NCBI RefSeq assembly: GCF_015595035.1
Contig: NZ_JADNRN010000001.1
Location: 62,001 to 126,000 of the forward strand
Direction of reading: 5' to 3'
DNA length: 64,000 nucleotides
Source: Marinibium conchae
GTDB lineage: Bacteria > Pseudomonadota > Gammaproteobacteria > Enterobacterales > Alteromonadaceae
Shown: piece after piece, positions 1 to 13,745 of the stretch
Layout: each line of letters opens with the position of its first letter
Numbering within the stretch: position 1 is the stretch's first letter
Translations under genes and position numbers: made by a program
The notes under the pieces: generated by a model
Databases searched by the model: none
The model's input: only the letters and a program-made list of their open reading frames with translations
What the model was told of the DNA's origin: nothing

Positions 1-231
1 TACACGCCTACTGCGGGCAGGTTTGAACAAGGCTTAGGCTGGATGCTAATGAAAGACGATAAAGGACAGACTTACGCTTGGCACAATGGTATGACGGGCG
101 GATTTAGTACTTTTATTGGCTTCTATTTAGATGGTTCAAGAGCGGTGATCATGTTAAATAACCAAGCGAGCAGCTTCGACCAAAAAGCACATCAACTATT
201 AACTCGTGAGCAATCGTTACAGGGTATTTAA
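1..231 (+). CDS. Serine hydrolase (beta-lactamase-related), C-terminal fragment
   Basis: Only the last 76 residues are in the window; the frame is open from base 1 and stops at TAA 229-231. The fragment carries an H-N-G-x-T-G-G-F-S motif followed by a hydrophobic strand (TFIGFYLDG) and a VIMLNN strand. This is the pattern of the third conserved motif of class C beta-lactamase/DD-peptidase-like serine hydrolases, where HxGxTGG replaces KTG. The Ser-x-x-Lys nucleophile lies upstream of the window, so activity and substrate cannot be judged. The stop codon overlaps the next start codon (TAATG), so the gene is probably translationally coupled to the sensor kinase. The family call is fairly safe; the exact enzyme is not. 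Confidence 0.7.
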   Translation, partial: YTPTAGRFEQGLGWMLMKDDKGQTYAWHNGMTGGFSTFIGFYLDGSRAVIMLNNQASSFDQKAHQLLTREQSLQGI

Positions 232-1331
232 TGCAAAGCAGATATGTACATTACTATCAGTTTTTCGCTTGGCTATCGGTCTTCTCGCTTATAACCGGGA
301 GCATTCATTTCTCTCGTGGCCTGGCCGACCAAGAAATTTATTTTGCGATCAGTCTCATATTTGGAACTGGACTATACTCTTACCTTAGCCGTTATGGTTT
401 CAAACGCTTCCTCAATACTGCAAACATCTTTTATCAAGTTCTCTACTTCATCACTCAATCGGCGCTAGGAGCCAGTTTTGGTGCAAGTCTTATGGTGTTA
501 AGCATATTGCTTTTCATTTCCTTTGGCTTAGTCACTCCTATCCCTGACGACATGCTTTGGTTCGCTATTAAAACTATGTTTTGGGGTAATTGGAATAATA
601 TGTTTGGCGCATCCTTGTTTTGGTCGGTGCTCTATCTATTGTTGACTAAAGTGCGCCAGCTTTACGCTATGAAAGAAGCATTAGCTAGCAGTCAATTAGA
701 GGTTTTATCGCAACAATTAAATCCGCATTTTTTGTTTAATACCTTGAATAATATCCGCGCTAGTATCCTAGAAGAACCTGAAAAGGCCAGAGATTCACTC
801 GCCCAGTTATCAGATATGCTTCGCTATTCGCTGGAACAGCATTCATTGGAGCAGCATTCATTGGAGCAGCATCAAAGCCCAAAAGTACTCCTTGAGAAAG
901 AACTTGAGATTCTGGAAGAGTATATTGCGTTATGTAAGATACAATATGAAGACCGCTTAAGCTTTGAAAGTGATATAAATAGTAAGGCTAAGCGCGCATT
1001 GATACCAAAACTACTTCTACAATTGTGTGTTGAAAATGCAATCAAGCATGGCATAGGGAATTTGGTCGATGGAGGTACTATCTTTTTGAAAGTGAATATT
1101 GAGCAAGATAAGTCGCTGCATATTCATGTTAGCAATCCGATTCCGAGGGCGAATGAAGGCTCCTTGCCGAAATCAAGCTCTGGGATTGGGATAAAAAACA
1201 TCCGCCGTCGTTTAGCGCTGCTGTACCCGAAAAATAGCGCAGTATCTCCGTCACTATCATTGTCATATGAAAATGATGTTGCAATAGTGACTATCATTCT
1301 TCCCCTAGAAAAAAGCGAGGACGATAAATAA
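231..1331 (+). CDS. LytS-type sensor histidine kinase
   Basis: A 366-residue membrane sensor kinase. Residues 1-140 hold several hydrophobic segments (about 10-28, 36-52, 68-105 and 125-140) and no recognisable ligand domain. The His_kinase domain follows, with the phospho-acceptor motif LNPHFLFNTLNNI (His166), and a C-terminal HATPase domain with an N box (CVENAIKHG) and a G box (SSGIGIKNIRRRL). The start overlaps the stop of the serine hydrolase and the stop abuts the GTG of the response regulator, so all three are probably one operon. A 15-bp in-frame tandem repeat (828-872) encodes three SLEQH copies just after the LRYSL segment, where relatives have a short linker. The partner regulator is a LytTR protein, typical for this kinase class. 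The stimulus is unknown. Confidence 0.9.
   Translation: MQSRYVHYYQFFAWLSVFSLITGSIHFSRGLADQEIYFAISLIFGTGLYSYLSRYGFKRFLNTANIFYQVLYFITQSALGASFGASLMVLSILLFISFGLVTPIPDDMLWFAIKTMFWGNWNNMFGASLFWSVLYLLLTKVRQLYAMKEALASSQLEVLSQQLNPHFLFNTLNNIRASILEEPEKARDSLAQLSDMLRYSLEQHSLEQHSLEQHQSPKVLLEKELEILEEYIALCKIQYEDRLSFESDINSKAKRALIPKLLLQLCVENAIKHGIGNLVDGGTIFLKVNIEQDKSLHIHVSNPIPRANEGSLPKSSSGIGIKNIRRRLALLYPKNSAVSPSLSLSYENDVAIVTIILPLEKSEDDK
828..872 (+). repeat. In-frame 15-bp tandem repeat (three SLEQH units)
   Basis: Three consecutive 15-bp units at 828-842, 843-857 and 858-872 each encode Ser-Leu-Glu-Gln-His. Units two and three are identical in DNA; unit one differs at synonymous positions (TCG CTG GAA against TCA TTG GAG). 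The repeat lies in the linker after the dimerisation helix of the sensor kinase. Copy-number change would keep the frame and alter the linker in five-residue steps. Confidence 0.9.
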
Positions 1332-2021
1332 GTGCGCATTGCAATTGTTGATGACAGCCGCTTGGCAAGACTGGAACTCAAGCAGCAAGTGCTCGCGATA
1401 GGTAATGTTGAGCTCGTTGCTGAGGCAGCTAGTGTAAAAGAGGCACTTGAAGTCTTAAAGCAAAACACTGTCGATTTATTATTGCTCGATATTGACCTGC
1501 CCGATGGCGATGGTTTCGATGTTTTAGAGCAATGCCAAGGCCTTCCTCAAGTGATCTTTGTCACTGCATTTAATGAGCACGCAATTAAATCGTTTGAATA
1601 CAATGCGCTCGATTATTTGCTAAAGCCCGTGCGTCAAGAGCGTTTGGAAAAGGCGTTATCAAAAGCGCGAGTCCAAAATGAGACACTGAAGCCAGAAAAA
1701 CGCATCTTTATTAAAGATAGAGACGAATGCTATTTTGTTAGTGTAGACGAGATTTTCGCTTTTGAGGCTTTAGGAAATTACACCAAAGTTTATTTCGATA
1801 AGGCATCGCCATGCGTTTATCGTCCTATCAGTGCTATTCACGAGCGTTTAGATTCCGATGTATTTTTTAAGGCGAGTCGAAGCTGGCTAGTCAATACGCA
1901 CTTCATAGAATCGATAGATGCAATGGAAAATGGCTCACTTCAAGTCACCCTGAAGAGCGCTTTGAAAGTGACTATTTCAAAGAGACAAAGCAGCGAATTT
2001 AAACGGTTATGGGCCTTATAG
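1332..2021 (+). CDS. LytTR-family response regulator
   Basis: A 229-residue response regulator starting at GTG 1332, directly after the kinase stop. Residues 1-115 form a receiver domain with the acidic pair D7-D8, phospho-acceptor Asp53 (LLLLDIDLPDGDG), the T/S position in VIFVTAF and the Lys in LLKPV. Residues 125-229 form a LytTR DNA-binding domain (IFIKDRDECYFVSVDEIFAFEAL, then a KASRSWLVNTHFI segment). It should be phosphorylated by the upstream LytS-type kinase. Target genes are unknown; LytTR regulators often act on adjacent genes, and the next plus-strand gene is the xylanase, but no direct link is visible. Confidence 0.92.
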   Translation: MRIAIVDDSRLARLELKQQVLAIGNVELVAEAASVKEALEVLKQNTVDLLLLDIDLPDGDGFDVLEQCQGLPQVIFVTAFNEHAIKSFEYNALDYLLKPVRQERLEKALSKARVQNETLKPEKRIFIKDRDECYFVSVDEIFAFEALGNYTKVYFDKASPCVYRPISAIHERLDSDVFFKASRSWLVNTHFIESIDAMENGSLQVTLKSALKVTISKRQSSEFKRLWAL

Positions 2022-2193
2022 TCTAACAGAGGACTTGGGCTTTTAGCTTTCGTTTCAATGGCTTGAGTATTACTGACGGTCAAAACGATATCATCCCAAT
2101 TTGGCATCGAGAGCCATACACACAAAAACGGTCTGTTAGTGCAAAACATAACAAATAAAGATAACGAAAAAACATAAAGCCAATCGTAAATAA

Positions 2194-2205
2194 CTTGTTA
2201 ACAAG
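2194..2205. promoter_or_regulatory. 12-bp perfect palindrome upstream of xylanase
   Basis: CTTGTTAACAAG is a perfect palindrome 75-86 bp before the xylanase start. Its size and position suit an operator for a dimeric repressor, and many carbohydrate-locus regulators use TTGTTAACAA-like sites. No regulator gene that would bind it is in the window. The rest of 2022-2279 shows no gene; a TATAAT at 2229-2234 could be a -10 element, but no well-spaced -35 was found. Confidence 0.3.
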
Positions 2206-2279
2206 CTCATTGACCTACCTATGGGCCTATAATACTGTTTGATGACCAAAAGAAACGAGTCATTGCCACAGGTTAATTT

Positions 2280-3482
2280 ATGCTATTACATCGCACAAAC
2301 CTTTTGTCTAGTATTGCGCAAACGAAACAAGCAAAAGCCTTTCTCGTGGTATCTAGCTGTGTGTTGGTCTTACTAGTGTCAAGTTGCTCGCACCGCGCTG
2401 AAGTAAACTCAGCCGCCTACAACGAGGTAGTACCGAACACGCTTGCTCAAAGCTATACACCATACTTTCAGGTGGGGGCTGCTGTTAATCGAGATCATGT
2501 TACAGGGCAAAATCCGCGAGGTGCAGCTATCGTCACTGAGCATTTCTCTGTATTAACAGCTGAAAACGACATGAAGTGGGAAAGTGTTCAACCGAGAGAA
2601 GGTGAGTTCACCTTTAACGGAGCTGATGCGCTCGTCAGGTATTCAGCTAAGACTAATCAGGATGTTATAGGGCATGTGTTGGTATGGCATTCACAAACTC
2701 CTGACTGGGTGTTTGAAGATGAAAATGGTAAGCCTGCAAGTCGAGAGCTTCTGCTAAAGCGCATGCGAACACATATTTTTGAGGTCGCTGGCCGCTACAG
2801 ACACGATATTAAGGGCTGGGATGTAGTGAATGAAGCTTTGAATGAAGATGGATCATTACGAGACTCTAAGTGGCTGCAAATCATCGGGGATGACTTCATA
2901 GATAAAGCTTTTGAGTATGCAGCGCAAGCGGCACCAGATGCAGAATTATATTACAACGACTACAACCTTTATAAAGCAAGCAAAATGGATGGCGCTATTG
3001 CCTTGGCTCAACGCCTGCGTAAAAAGGGCATACGAATCGATGGTATTGGCTTGCAAGCGCACTACGACACTAGTCCGCCTCTTAAAGAGCTAGAAATTAG
3101 TATTCAACGCGTCATTAAAGCGAATCTAAAAGTGATGATTACCGAACTAGATCTCAGCGTACTGAAATTTCCGGATGAGGAGAATATGGGAGCTGATGTG
3201 TCTCTCAACTTTGAATTTAAGGACGAATATAACCCTTACGTCAATAGTATTTCTGAGTCGTCGAGTCAGCGCTTGGGGCAAGCTTATATTGATTTATTTA
3301 CCCTATTTCTGAAATATCACGAACATATCGACAGAGTGACCCTTTGGGGCGTGACCGATGAAAATACCTGGAGAAACACCTGGCCGATGAAAGGGCGTAC
3401 AGATTACCCCTTGTTATTTGATCGTGACTATCAACCAAAATGGTTTGTAAGCGATTTGATTGACTTGGCACAAGCCCAGTAA
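2280..3482 (+). CDS. GH10 endo-1,4-beta-xylanase, predicted lipoprotein
   Basis: A 400-residue glycoside hydrolase family 10 enzyme that cleaves internal beta-1,4 bonds in xylan. The N-terminus has a long hydrophobic signal segment (about 20-35) ending in a lipobox-like V-S-S-C with Cys36, so a lipoprotein anchored on the envelope is likely. The catalytic domain runs from about residue 58 to 395. The acid/base Glu185 sits in GWDVVNEALNE and the nucleophile Glu289 in VMITELDLSV. Other GH10 marks are HVLVWHSQTPDW, YYNDYNLYK, GIGLQAHYD and LWGVTDENTWR. There is no carbohydrate-binding module. A GPH-type transporter and a GH43 enzyme follow on the same strand, giving a small xylan-use locus. Confidence 0.95.
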   Translation: MLLHRTNLLSSIAQTKQAKAFLVVSSCVLVLLVSSCSHRAEVNSAAYNEVVPNTLAQSYTPYFQVGAAVNRDHVTGQNPRGAAIVTEHFSVLTAENDMKWESVQPREGEFTFNGADALVRYSAKTNQDVIGHVLVWHSQTPDWVFEDENGKPASRELLLKRMRTHIFEVAGRYRHDIKGWDVVNEALNEDGSLRDSKWLQIIGDDFIDKAFEYAAQAAPDAELYYNDYNLYKASKMDGAIALAQRLRKKGIRIDGIGLQAHYDTSPPLKELEISIQRVIKANLKVMITELDLSVLKFPDEENMGADVSLNFEFKDEYNPYVNSISESSSQRLGQAYIDLFTLFLKYHEHIDRVTLWGVTDENTWRNTWPMKGRTDYPLLFDRDYQPKWFVSDLIDLAQAQ

Positions 3483-3536
3483 ACAAAGCATGTTTATGTA
3501 AACAAATAAGCATAAAAATAGAAAAAGGAAAGCAGT

Positions 3537-4850
3537 ATGCAAGGCCTCAGCGTTAAAGAGAAATTTGGTTACGGACTAGGAGACACTGCCAGTAATATTG
3601 TGTTTCAGGTTGTTATAGGTTTTTTAACTATTTACTACACCGATGTTTATGGCATATCGGCGGCTGCAGTAGGTACCTTATTTTTAGTGGTAAGAATATT
3701 TGATGCAATCACCGACCCAATCATGGGTGGTATAGCTGACCGAACGGAAACCCGATGGGGGAAATATCGACCTTATCTTGTTTGGTTTGCGTTGCCTTAT
3801 GGTGCTCTGGCGGTCGCAGCCTTCACCACACCAGAGTTAAGTGAAGACGGTAAGTTAATTTATGCTTATCTTACCTATGCCGCCTTAATGACGGTATATA
3901 CCGCGATAAATATTCCCTATTCGGCCTTGGGTGGGGTGATGACCGAGTCACCAACCGAACGAGCCTCGGTTCAGTCTTGGCGTTTTGCTTTAGCAATGGT
4001 GGGTGGGGCGATAGTGACGGCCTCTGTACTGCCCCTGGTAGAGTATTTTGGTGAAGGTGATGAGCAGCTAGGTTATCAAATGGCTATGATAGTGCTGTCC
4101 ACTTTTGCCATTCTGTGCTTTTTTGCTTGTTTTGGCCTAACAAAAGAGCGAGTTGCTCCTCCGCCACCCTCAAATAAGCCTTGGGTGAAAGGTATTTGGA
4201 GTGATTTTCAGCAAATGCTACGCAACGACCAATGGCGCATAATCGCTGCAATAAGCCTAATTATATTGATCAGTGTGGTGATGCGCGGCGGAACAACCGC
4301 CTATTATGTTGAGTACTATTTGGGTCAAAAAGACCAAGTCACCTTGTTTATGACTAGCGGAATGATCGCCGGCATTTTTGGCGCTTTGAGTGCTAACTTC
4401 TTAGTGGCGAAGTTTTGCAAAGCTAAGCTAATGAGTGCTTGTGCAGTTGGTATTGTGGTGTGCAATGGTGTTCTTTTCTTCATTCCACGCGAGGGGGTTG
4501 AGCTTGCCTTAGTCTTTACCGTCCTAGCTAATTACGTGCACATGATTTTTACACCCTTATTATTCTCTGCCGTGCCCGATACGGTTGACTATGGCGTGAA
4601 GAAGCTCGGACAAAACAGCATGGCGATGGCATTTTCTGGTCATCTGCTTATGATAAAAATGGGTATTGCTTTAGGTGGCGCAGGAATTGGATGGATACTC
4701 GCATTTTCAGGCTACGAACCAAATGTTGCACAGAGTGAATCGGCATTGAATGGCATACTTTTTCTATATTCACTGGCATCAGTTATCGCAGGCATTATTA
4801 TCTTCTTCTTAATGAGAAGCTATAAGCTAACCCGCGACTTTAATGATTAA
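3537..4850 (+). CDS. GPH-family sugar:cation symporter (xyloside transporter)
   Basis: A 437-residue inner-membrane transporter of the glycoside-pentoside-hexuronide family (MelB/XynP/XylP type), with about twelve hydrophobic segments. Family marks include the N-terminal KFGYGLGDTASN, the RIFDAITDPIMGGIADRT segment with the acidic residues used for cation coupling in MelB-like proteins, and the RWGKYRPYLVW loop. An AAGGAAAG sequence lies about six bases before ATG 3537. Its place between a secreted xylanase and an intracellular-type GH43 enzyme suggests import of xylobiose or other xylo-oligosaccharides; that substrate is inferred from context. Two hairpins follow the gene. Confidence 0.9.
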   Translation: MQGLSVKEKFGYGLGDTASNIVFQVVIGFLTIYYTDVYGISAAAVGTLFLVVRIFDAITDPIMGGIADRTETRWGKYRPYLVWFALPYGALAVAAFTTPELSEDGKLIYAYLTYAALMTVYTAINIPYSALGGVMTESPTERASVQSWRFALAMVGGAIVTASVLPLVEYFGEGDEQLGYQMAMIVLSTFAILCFFACFGLTKERVAPPPPSNKPWVKGIWSDFQQMLRNDQWRIIAAISLIILISVVMRGGTTAYYVEYYLGQKDQVTLFMTSGMIAGIFGALSANFLVAKFCKAKLMSACAVGIVVCNGVLFFIPREGVELALVFTVLANYVHMIFTPLLFSAVPDTVDYGVKKLGQNSMAMAFSGHLLMIKMGIALGGAGIGWILAFSGYEPNVAQSESALNGILFLYSLASVIAGIIIFFLMRSYKLTRDFND

Positions 4851-4853
4851 TTT

Positions 4854-4928
4854 ACCGCCGTTTGAACGTGCGGTTTGGAAGTTTTAGCGGAACTCCCCTT
4901 TTCGTTAAAACTTCCCACTTTTTGTTTT
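4854..4928 (+). terminator. Two tandem hairpins, the second terminator-like
   Basis: The first hairpin (4854-4874) pairs ACCGC with GCGGT around an inner CGTTTGAACG. The second pairs 4877-4889 (GGAAGTTTTAGCG) with 4903-4915 (CGTTAAAACTTCC), with one G-T pair and a 13-base loop, and is followed by CACTTTTTGTTTT. This resembles a rho-independent terminator between the transporter and the GH43 gene. It may partly separate their expression or stabilise the 3' end of the transporter mRNA. Confidence 0.6.
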
Positions 4929-4953
4929 CAATATATAACACAGGGCACTTATT

Positions 4954-6624
4954 TTGAGTTCACACACAACTGTTCAAAATCCTATTCTTCCTGGCTTTAA
5001 TCCAGATCCAAGCGTTGTTGCCGTTGGCGATGATTTTTACATTGCTACCTCAACTTTTGAGTGGTATCCCGGTGTACAAATTCATCATTCAAAAGATCTT
5101 AAAAACTGGCGACTTGTAAAGCGTCCGCTAGATAGAAAGAGCCTTCTCGATATGCGTGGCAATCCAGATTCATGCGGTATTTGGGCGCCATGCTTGACTC
5201 ATCATGACGGAAAGTTTCATTTAATATATACCGACGTTAAGCGTTTTAATGGTAATTTTAAAGACGCTCACAATTACTACACAACTTGTGAAACTATTGA
5301 TGGTGAATGGAGTGAACCGGTATATATGAACTCTAGTGGCTTTGATCCCTCACTGTTTCATGATGATGATGGCCGTAAGTGGTTTATTAACATGATTTGG
5401 GATCATCGCCATGAAAATAATCAATTTGGCGGTATCTTACTGCAAGAATATTGCGAAAAACAAAAGAAACTTGTAGGACCGATTAAAAATATCTTCAAAG
5501 GCACCAAGCTAGCGTTAACTGAAGCCCCTCACATGTTTAAACGCAATGGCTACTATTATTTGCTAACGGCAGAGGGTGGTACTTTCTATACTCACGCCAT
5601 GACTATGGCTCGCTCTAAAAATATAGATGGCCCTTATGAAGAAGACCCCCATGGTTATTTGCTTACGGCAAAGGATCACCAGGATCTAGGCTTGCAACGA
5701 ACGGGGCATGGTGATTTATTTGATGCACCAGATGGACAGTCGTACCTAGTGCATCTTTGTGGTCGTCCGCTTGATGGTGAAAGACGCTGCCCCTTAGGTC
5801 GTGAAACTGGCCTACAAAAAACCTTGTGGGGTGACGATGATTGGTTGCGCCTCGAAAGTGCTGTCGATGCAGAAGCCAATGGAAATTCGACAACTAGCAA
5901 TGGTTTGCCAGAAATGGAAGTAAAGGTTAGTAATTTACCAGAACACCCTTGGCCAGCAAAAACTGAACGTTACACCTTCGATAGCGAAGAGCTTCACATC
6001 GATTTTCAGTGGCTCAGAACGCCAACACCAGAGAGCTTCATGAGTTTAACTGCCCGTAAAGGTCACTTGCGACTGATTGGGAAAGAGTCTATTGGTTCAT
6101 TGTTCGAGCAGGCTCTGATTGCGCGTCGACAGGAGGCTTTTGCTTACACTGCACAAACTGAATTGGAGTTCAGTCCAGAAAATGTTCAACAAATGGCTGG
6201 GTTAACTTGTTATTACAATAGCACCAAGTTTCACTACCTTTACGTATCGGTAGACGATGAAGGGCAAAGATTCGTAGATATAATGAGTTGCTTAGGTAAG
6301 AGCGATATGGGCTTGAACTTTCCACTTCGCGAAGGTCATTGCGGCGAATTTATAACAGATACGCGTTTTATGTTACCTAAGGAAGGTAAGGTGTATCTCA
6401 AAGCTGAAGTGGATCATCATAAATTAACCTTCCATTTTTCAATGAACAACAAAGATTGGACTAAATTGCCGGTAAACCTCGATTACACGATCATCTCCGA
6501 TGAAGCGGGTGGAGGCGATGGTTGTCATTTCACAGGCGGCTTTGTAGGCATGGCTTGCCAAGATGTATCAGGCCAGAAGTGTGTGGCTGATTTTGCTAGT
6601 TTTACTTACAAAGAGAACAGCTAG
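4954..6624 (+). CDS. GH43 beta-xylosidase
   Basis: A 556-residue glycoside hydrolase family 43 protein without a signal peptide, so probably cytoplasmic, releasing xylose (or arabinose) from imported oligosaccharides. The five-bladed propeller domain (about residues 8-325) has the three expected acidic residues: Asp18 in GFNPDPS (base), Asp131 in SSGFDPSLFHDDDG (pKa modulator) and Glu190 in ALTEAPHMF (acid). The FEWYPGVQIHHSKDLKNW segment is typical of bacterial GH43 xylosidases. Residues about 330-550 form the C-terminal beta-sandwich seen in this subgroup. The start is a TTG at 4954 with AGGG about nine bases upstream; no ATG fits the conserved N-terminus. It shares the locus with the xylanase and transporter. 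Confidence 0.92.
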   Translation: MSSHTTVQNPILPGFNPDPSVVAVGDDFYIATSTFEWYPGVQIHHSKDLKNWRLVKRPLDRKSLLDMRGNPDSCGIWAPCLTHHDGKFHLIYTDVKRFNGNFKDAHNYYTTCETIDGEWSEPVYMNSSGFDPSLFHDDDGRKWFINMIWDHRHENNQFGGILLQEYCEKQKKLVGPIKNIFKGTKLALTEAPHMFKRNGYYYLLTAEGGTFYTHAMTMARSKNIDGPYEEDPHGYLLTAKDHQDLGLQRTGHGDLFDAPDGQSYLVHLCGRPLDGERRCPLGRETGLQKTLWGDDDWLRLESAVDAEANGNSTTSNGLPEMEVKVSNLPEHPWPAKTERYTFDSEELHIDFQWLRTPTPESFMSLTARKGHLRLIGKESIGSLFEQALIARRQEAFAYTAQTELEFSPENVQQMAGLTCYYNSTKFHYLYVSVDDEGQRFVDIMSCLGKSDMGLNFPLREGHCGEFITDTRFMLPKEGKVYLKAEVDHHKLTFHFSMNNKDWTKLPVNLDYTIISDEAGGGDGCHFTGGFVGMACQDVSGQKCVADFASFTYKENS

Positions 6625-6652
6625 GTATGTGAGTGATGATGCGTTTATATTA

Positions 6653-6681
6653 AAAAAGGTAGGCCATTGGCCTACCTTTTT
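6653..6681. terminator. Bidirectional terminator between xylosidase and fadA
   Basis: AAAAAGGTAGGCC (6653-6665) pairs perfectly with GGCCTACCTTTTT (6669-6681) around a 3-base loop. The A/T ends make it work on both strands, between the plus-strand GH43 gene and the minus-strand fadA. Confidence 0.9.
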
Positions 6682-6701
6682 CGTGGTGCTAACCTTGTGG
6701 T

Positions 6702-7871
<1,170 letters not shown>

Positions 7872-7882
7872 CTAGTGGTGGC

Positions 7883-10042
7883 TTATGCTGTTTGTGAAAA
7901 GTAAGATTTACCAGAAGCGGCCATTTCACGCACACCATCTGATATTTGATAGATAGGCCCTAAACTGGCGTACTTGTCGGCAAGTGCGACGAAGTTAGCT
8001 AGACCCATAGTTTCGATGTAACGGAAAATACCCCCTCTAAATGGCGGGAAGCCTAATCCAAACAACAAGGCCATATCTGCCTCTGCGGCACTGGCAACAA
8101 TACCCTCTTCCAAGCAACGAATAGCTTCATTAGCCATCGGTATCATAACCCGAGCAATTATTTCTTCCTTGTCGAACTCTTTAGTAGCTGCTACATGGCC
8201 TTCGAATAAAGCATAAGCCTCTGGTGAAGCCTTCTTCGTTGGACGACCGCGCTTGTCTAGTGAAAAGTCATAAAAGCCCTTTCCGTTCTTTTGACCAAAA
8301 CGACCGGCTTTGTATAGAAGAGTAACCGGGTCATTTTCAATCTTTTGCATACGCTCTGGGATGCCATCAGACATTACGCCAGATGCATGATCAGCTGTGT
8401 CCATGCCAACAACATCAAGCAAGAATGCAGGGCCCATTGGCCAACCGAATACTTTCTCCATTACTTTATCAACAGCAGTAAAATCAGCGCCATCAATTAA
8501 TAGTTGACTGAAGCCTGCAAAGTAGGGGAATAAAACACGGTTCACTAAAAAGCCCGGGCAATCGTTCACGACAATAGGGGTTTTACCCATTTTTAAGGTT
8601 GAAGCAACAACGGCACTGATTGTTGCGTCGGAGGTTTTCTCACCGCGAATGATTTCAACCAATGGCATTTTGTGCACAGGATTAAAGAAGTGCATACCAC
8701 AGAAGCGTTCCGGCTTATCCAAGCTTTCGGCTAACTGGTTAATTGATATCGTCGACGTGTTAGAACAAATAATGGCATCATCGGCCACTGTTTTTTCTGT
8801 GTCGGCTAGCACAGCGGCTTTAATTTTGGGATTTTCTACAACAGCTTCTATGATCAAATCGGCATTCGCAATCGCATTCTGATCAAGGGTTGGGATAATG
8901 TTATTCAGTGTTGAAGCCATCTTCTTAGCGTCAACTTTGCCGCGTTTCATGCCTTTAGCAAGAATACCAGAGGCTTCTTTCAGACCAAGATCAAGTGCAG
9001 GCTGATTGATATCCTTCATGATAGTAGGAATACCCTTTACTGCGCCTTGGTAGGCAATACCGCCACCCATGATGCCTGCGCCTAATACGGCGTGTTGTTT
9101 GACTTCTTTAGTCGCACCTTTGGCTACTTTTTTGCCTTTCGCTTTAACCAGTTGGTCAGCTAGGAAAATACCTACTTGCGCCTTGCATGCGTCGGTTTTC
9201 GCAAGAGCAACAAAGCCCTCGTTTTCAAGCTTAAGTGCGCCTTCGCGATCGAGGCCAGCGGCCTTTTGTACCGTTTCAACCATTTTATGAGGTGCTGGAT
9301 AGTGACGACCGGCCTGAGCTGCGACCATTGCCGCTGCGGTTGAGAAGCTCATCATTGCTTCATTAGCGTTAAGCATTAACGGCGCTTTCTTTTGGGCTCT
9401 GCGAGCAGACCAATCGAGCTTACCTTCAATTGCACTGAGTAACATTTTACGGGCCGCTTGATGCAAGTTTTCTGGTGCAACTACAGCATCCACTGCGCCT
9501 TCTTTTAGTGCTTTTTCACCATTACGATCTCGGCCTGTTGTCATCCATTCCAAAGCATTATCGGCACCAATTAAGCGCGGTAAACGCACCGTACCGCCAA
9601 AGCCAGGCATAAGACCTAATTTGACCTCAGGTAGACCAATTTTCGCAGTGGTATCTACAACGCGAATGTCACCAGCTAAGGCCATTTCACAGCCACCGCC
9701 AAGCGCGAAGCCATTGACTGCGACAACTGTCGGCACAGGAAGATCTTCGAAGCGATCAAAAACTTGTGAGGTTTTTGCGACCCAAGCGAGGATGTCCGCT
9801 TCGTCCATTTCGAATAAAGGAGTGAACTCGGTAATGTCGGCGCCCACGATAAAGGTTGATTTTGCAGAGCGAACTAACACACCTTTGACATTACTCTCTG
9901 CTGCAATTGCTTGTGTTGCTTCATCAAGCTCTTGAACGGTTTGTCGATCGAATTTATTTACTGAACCTTGTGCATCAAACACGAGTTCAGCAATTGAGTC
10001 GTCCGTCAGCGTTACTGATAGACTCTTGCCTTCAAAGATCAT
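7883..10042 (-). CDS. fadB: Fatty acid oxidation complex subunit alpha FadB
   Basis: A 719-residue multifunctional enzyme: enoyl-CoA hydratase/isomerase at the N-terminus and 3-hydroxyacyl-CoA dehydrogenase at the C-terminus. The hydratase part shows the oxyanion segment [15 protein letters not shown] and the second catalytic Glu in [15 protein letters not shown]. The dehydrogenase has the NAD-binding [13 protein letters not shown] and the catalytic [16 protein letters not shown], followed by two C-terminal helical domains (GFLVNR and PPFRGG motifs). ATG at 10042 is preferred over the upstream ATG at 10060: AGGAG lies seven bases before it and [10 protein letters not shown] aligns with the start of E. 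coli FadB. Expression probably starts from 10043-10305, which has a FadR-like site at 10231-10246. Confidence 0.97.
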   Translation of the reverse strand: MIFEGKSLSVTLTDDSIAELVFDAQGSVNKFDRQTVQELDEATQAIAAESNVKGVLVRSAKSTFIVGADITEFTPLFEMDEADILAWVAKTSQVFDRFEDLPVPTVVAVNGFALGGGCEMALAGDIRVVDTTAKIGLPEVKLGLMPGFGGTVRLPRLIGADNALEWMTTGRDRNGEKALKEGAVDAVVAPENLHQAARKMLLSAIEGKLDWSARRAQKKAPLMLNANEAMMSFSTAAAMVAAQAGRHYPAPHKMVETVQKAAGLDREGALKLENEGFVALAKTDACKAQVGIFLADQLVKAKGKKVAKGATKEVKQHAVLGAGIMGGGIAYQGAVKGIPTIMKDINQPALDLGLKEASGILAKGMKRGKVDAKKMASTLNNIIPTLDQNAIANADLIIEAVVENPKIKAAVLADTEKTVADDAIICSNTSTISINQLAESLDKPERFCGMHFFNPVHKMPLVEIIRGEKTSDATISAVVASTLKMGKTPIVVNDCPGFLVNRVLFPYFAGFSQLLIDGADFTAVDKVMEKVFGWPMGPAFLLDVVGMDTADHASGVMSDGIPERMQKIENDPVTLLYKAGRFGQKNGKGFYDFSLDKRGRPTKKASPEAYALFEGHVAATKEFDKEEIIARVMIPMANEAIRCLEEGIVASAAEADMALLFGLGFPPFRGGIFRYIETMGLANFVALADKYASLGPIYQISDGVREMAASGKSYFSQTA

Positions 10043-10230
10043 TCTATTCTCCTGTGACATTTACAACACGCCAATGTTTATTGTTAATATAAAATTGTTA
10101 AGATTAGACCACACTATTCCGATAGGTGATTTATACTCTTATTGAACATTTCGATGATATAAATAGTAGAACATCATTCACGATCATCAACTTGTTCATC
10201 AATATGGTAGTGGATACTACGTTTTCAACC

Positions 10231-10246
10231 ACTGATTGTACCAGTT
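10231..10246 (-). promoter_or_regulatory. Possible FadR-like operator upstream of fadB
   Basis: On the minus strand the site reads AACTGGTACAATCAGT. It agrees with most fixed positions of the E. coli FadR consensus (ANCTGGTCNGACNAGN), including the complete left half ACTGGT, but the centre differs. It lies about 190 bp before the fadB start and 60 bp before slt. The match was judged by eye, so this is a candidate only. Confidence 0.25.
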
Positions 10247-10305
10247 ATTTTTTTGTTTATTTCATGTAATCTAATTTACAACATCTAATTATTGTAGGAA
10301 TACCA

Positions 10306-13736
<3,431 letters not shown>

Positions 13737-13745
13737 GTATTTTGT

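Noticed and set aside
5663-5900. Two minus-strand frames within the GH43 gene
   Set aside because: They are antisense to a well-conserved glycosidase domain and show no domain or ribosome binding site.
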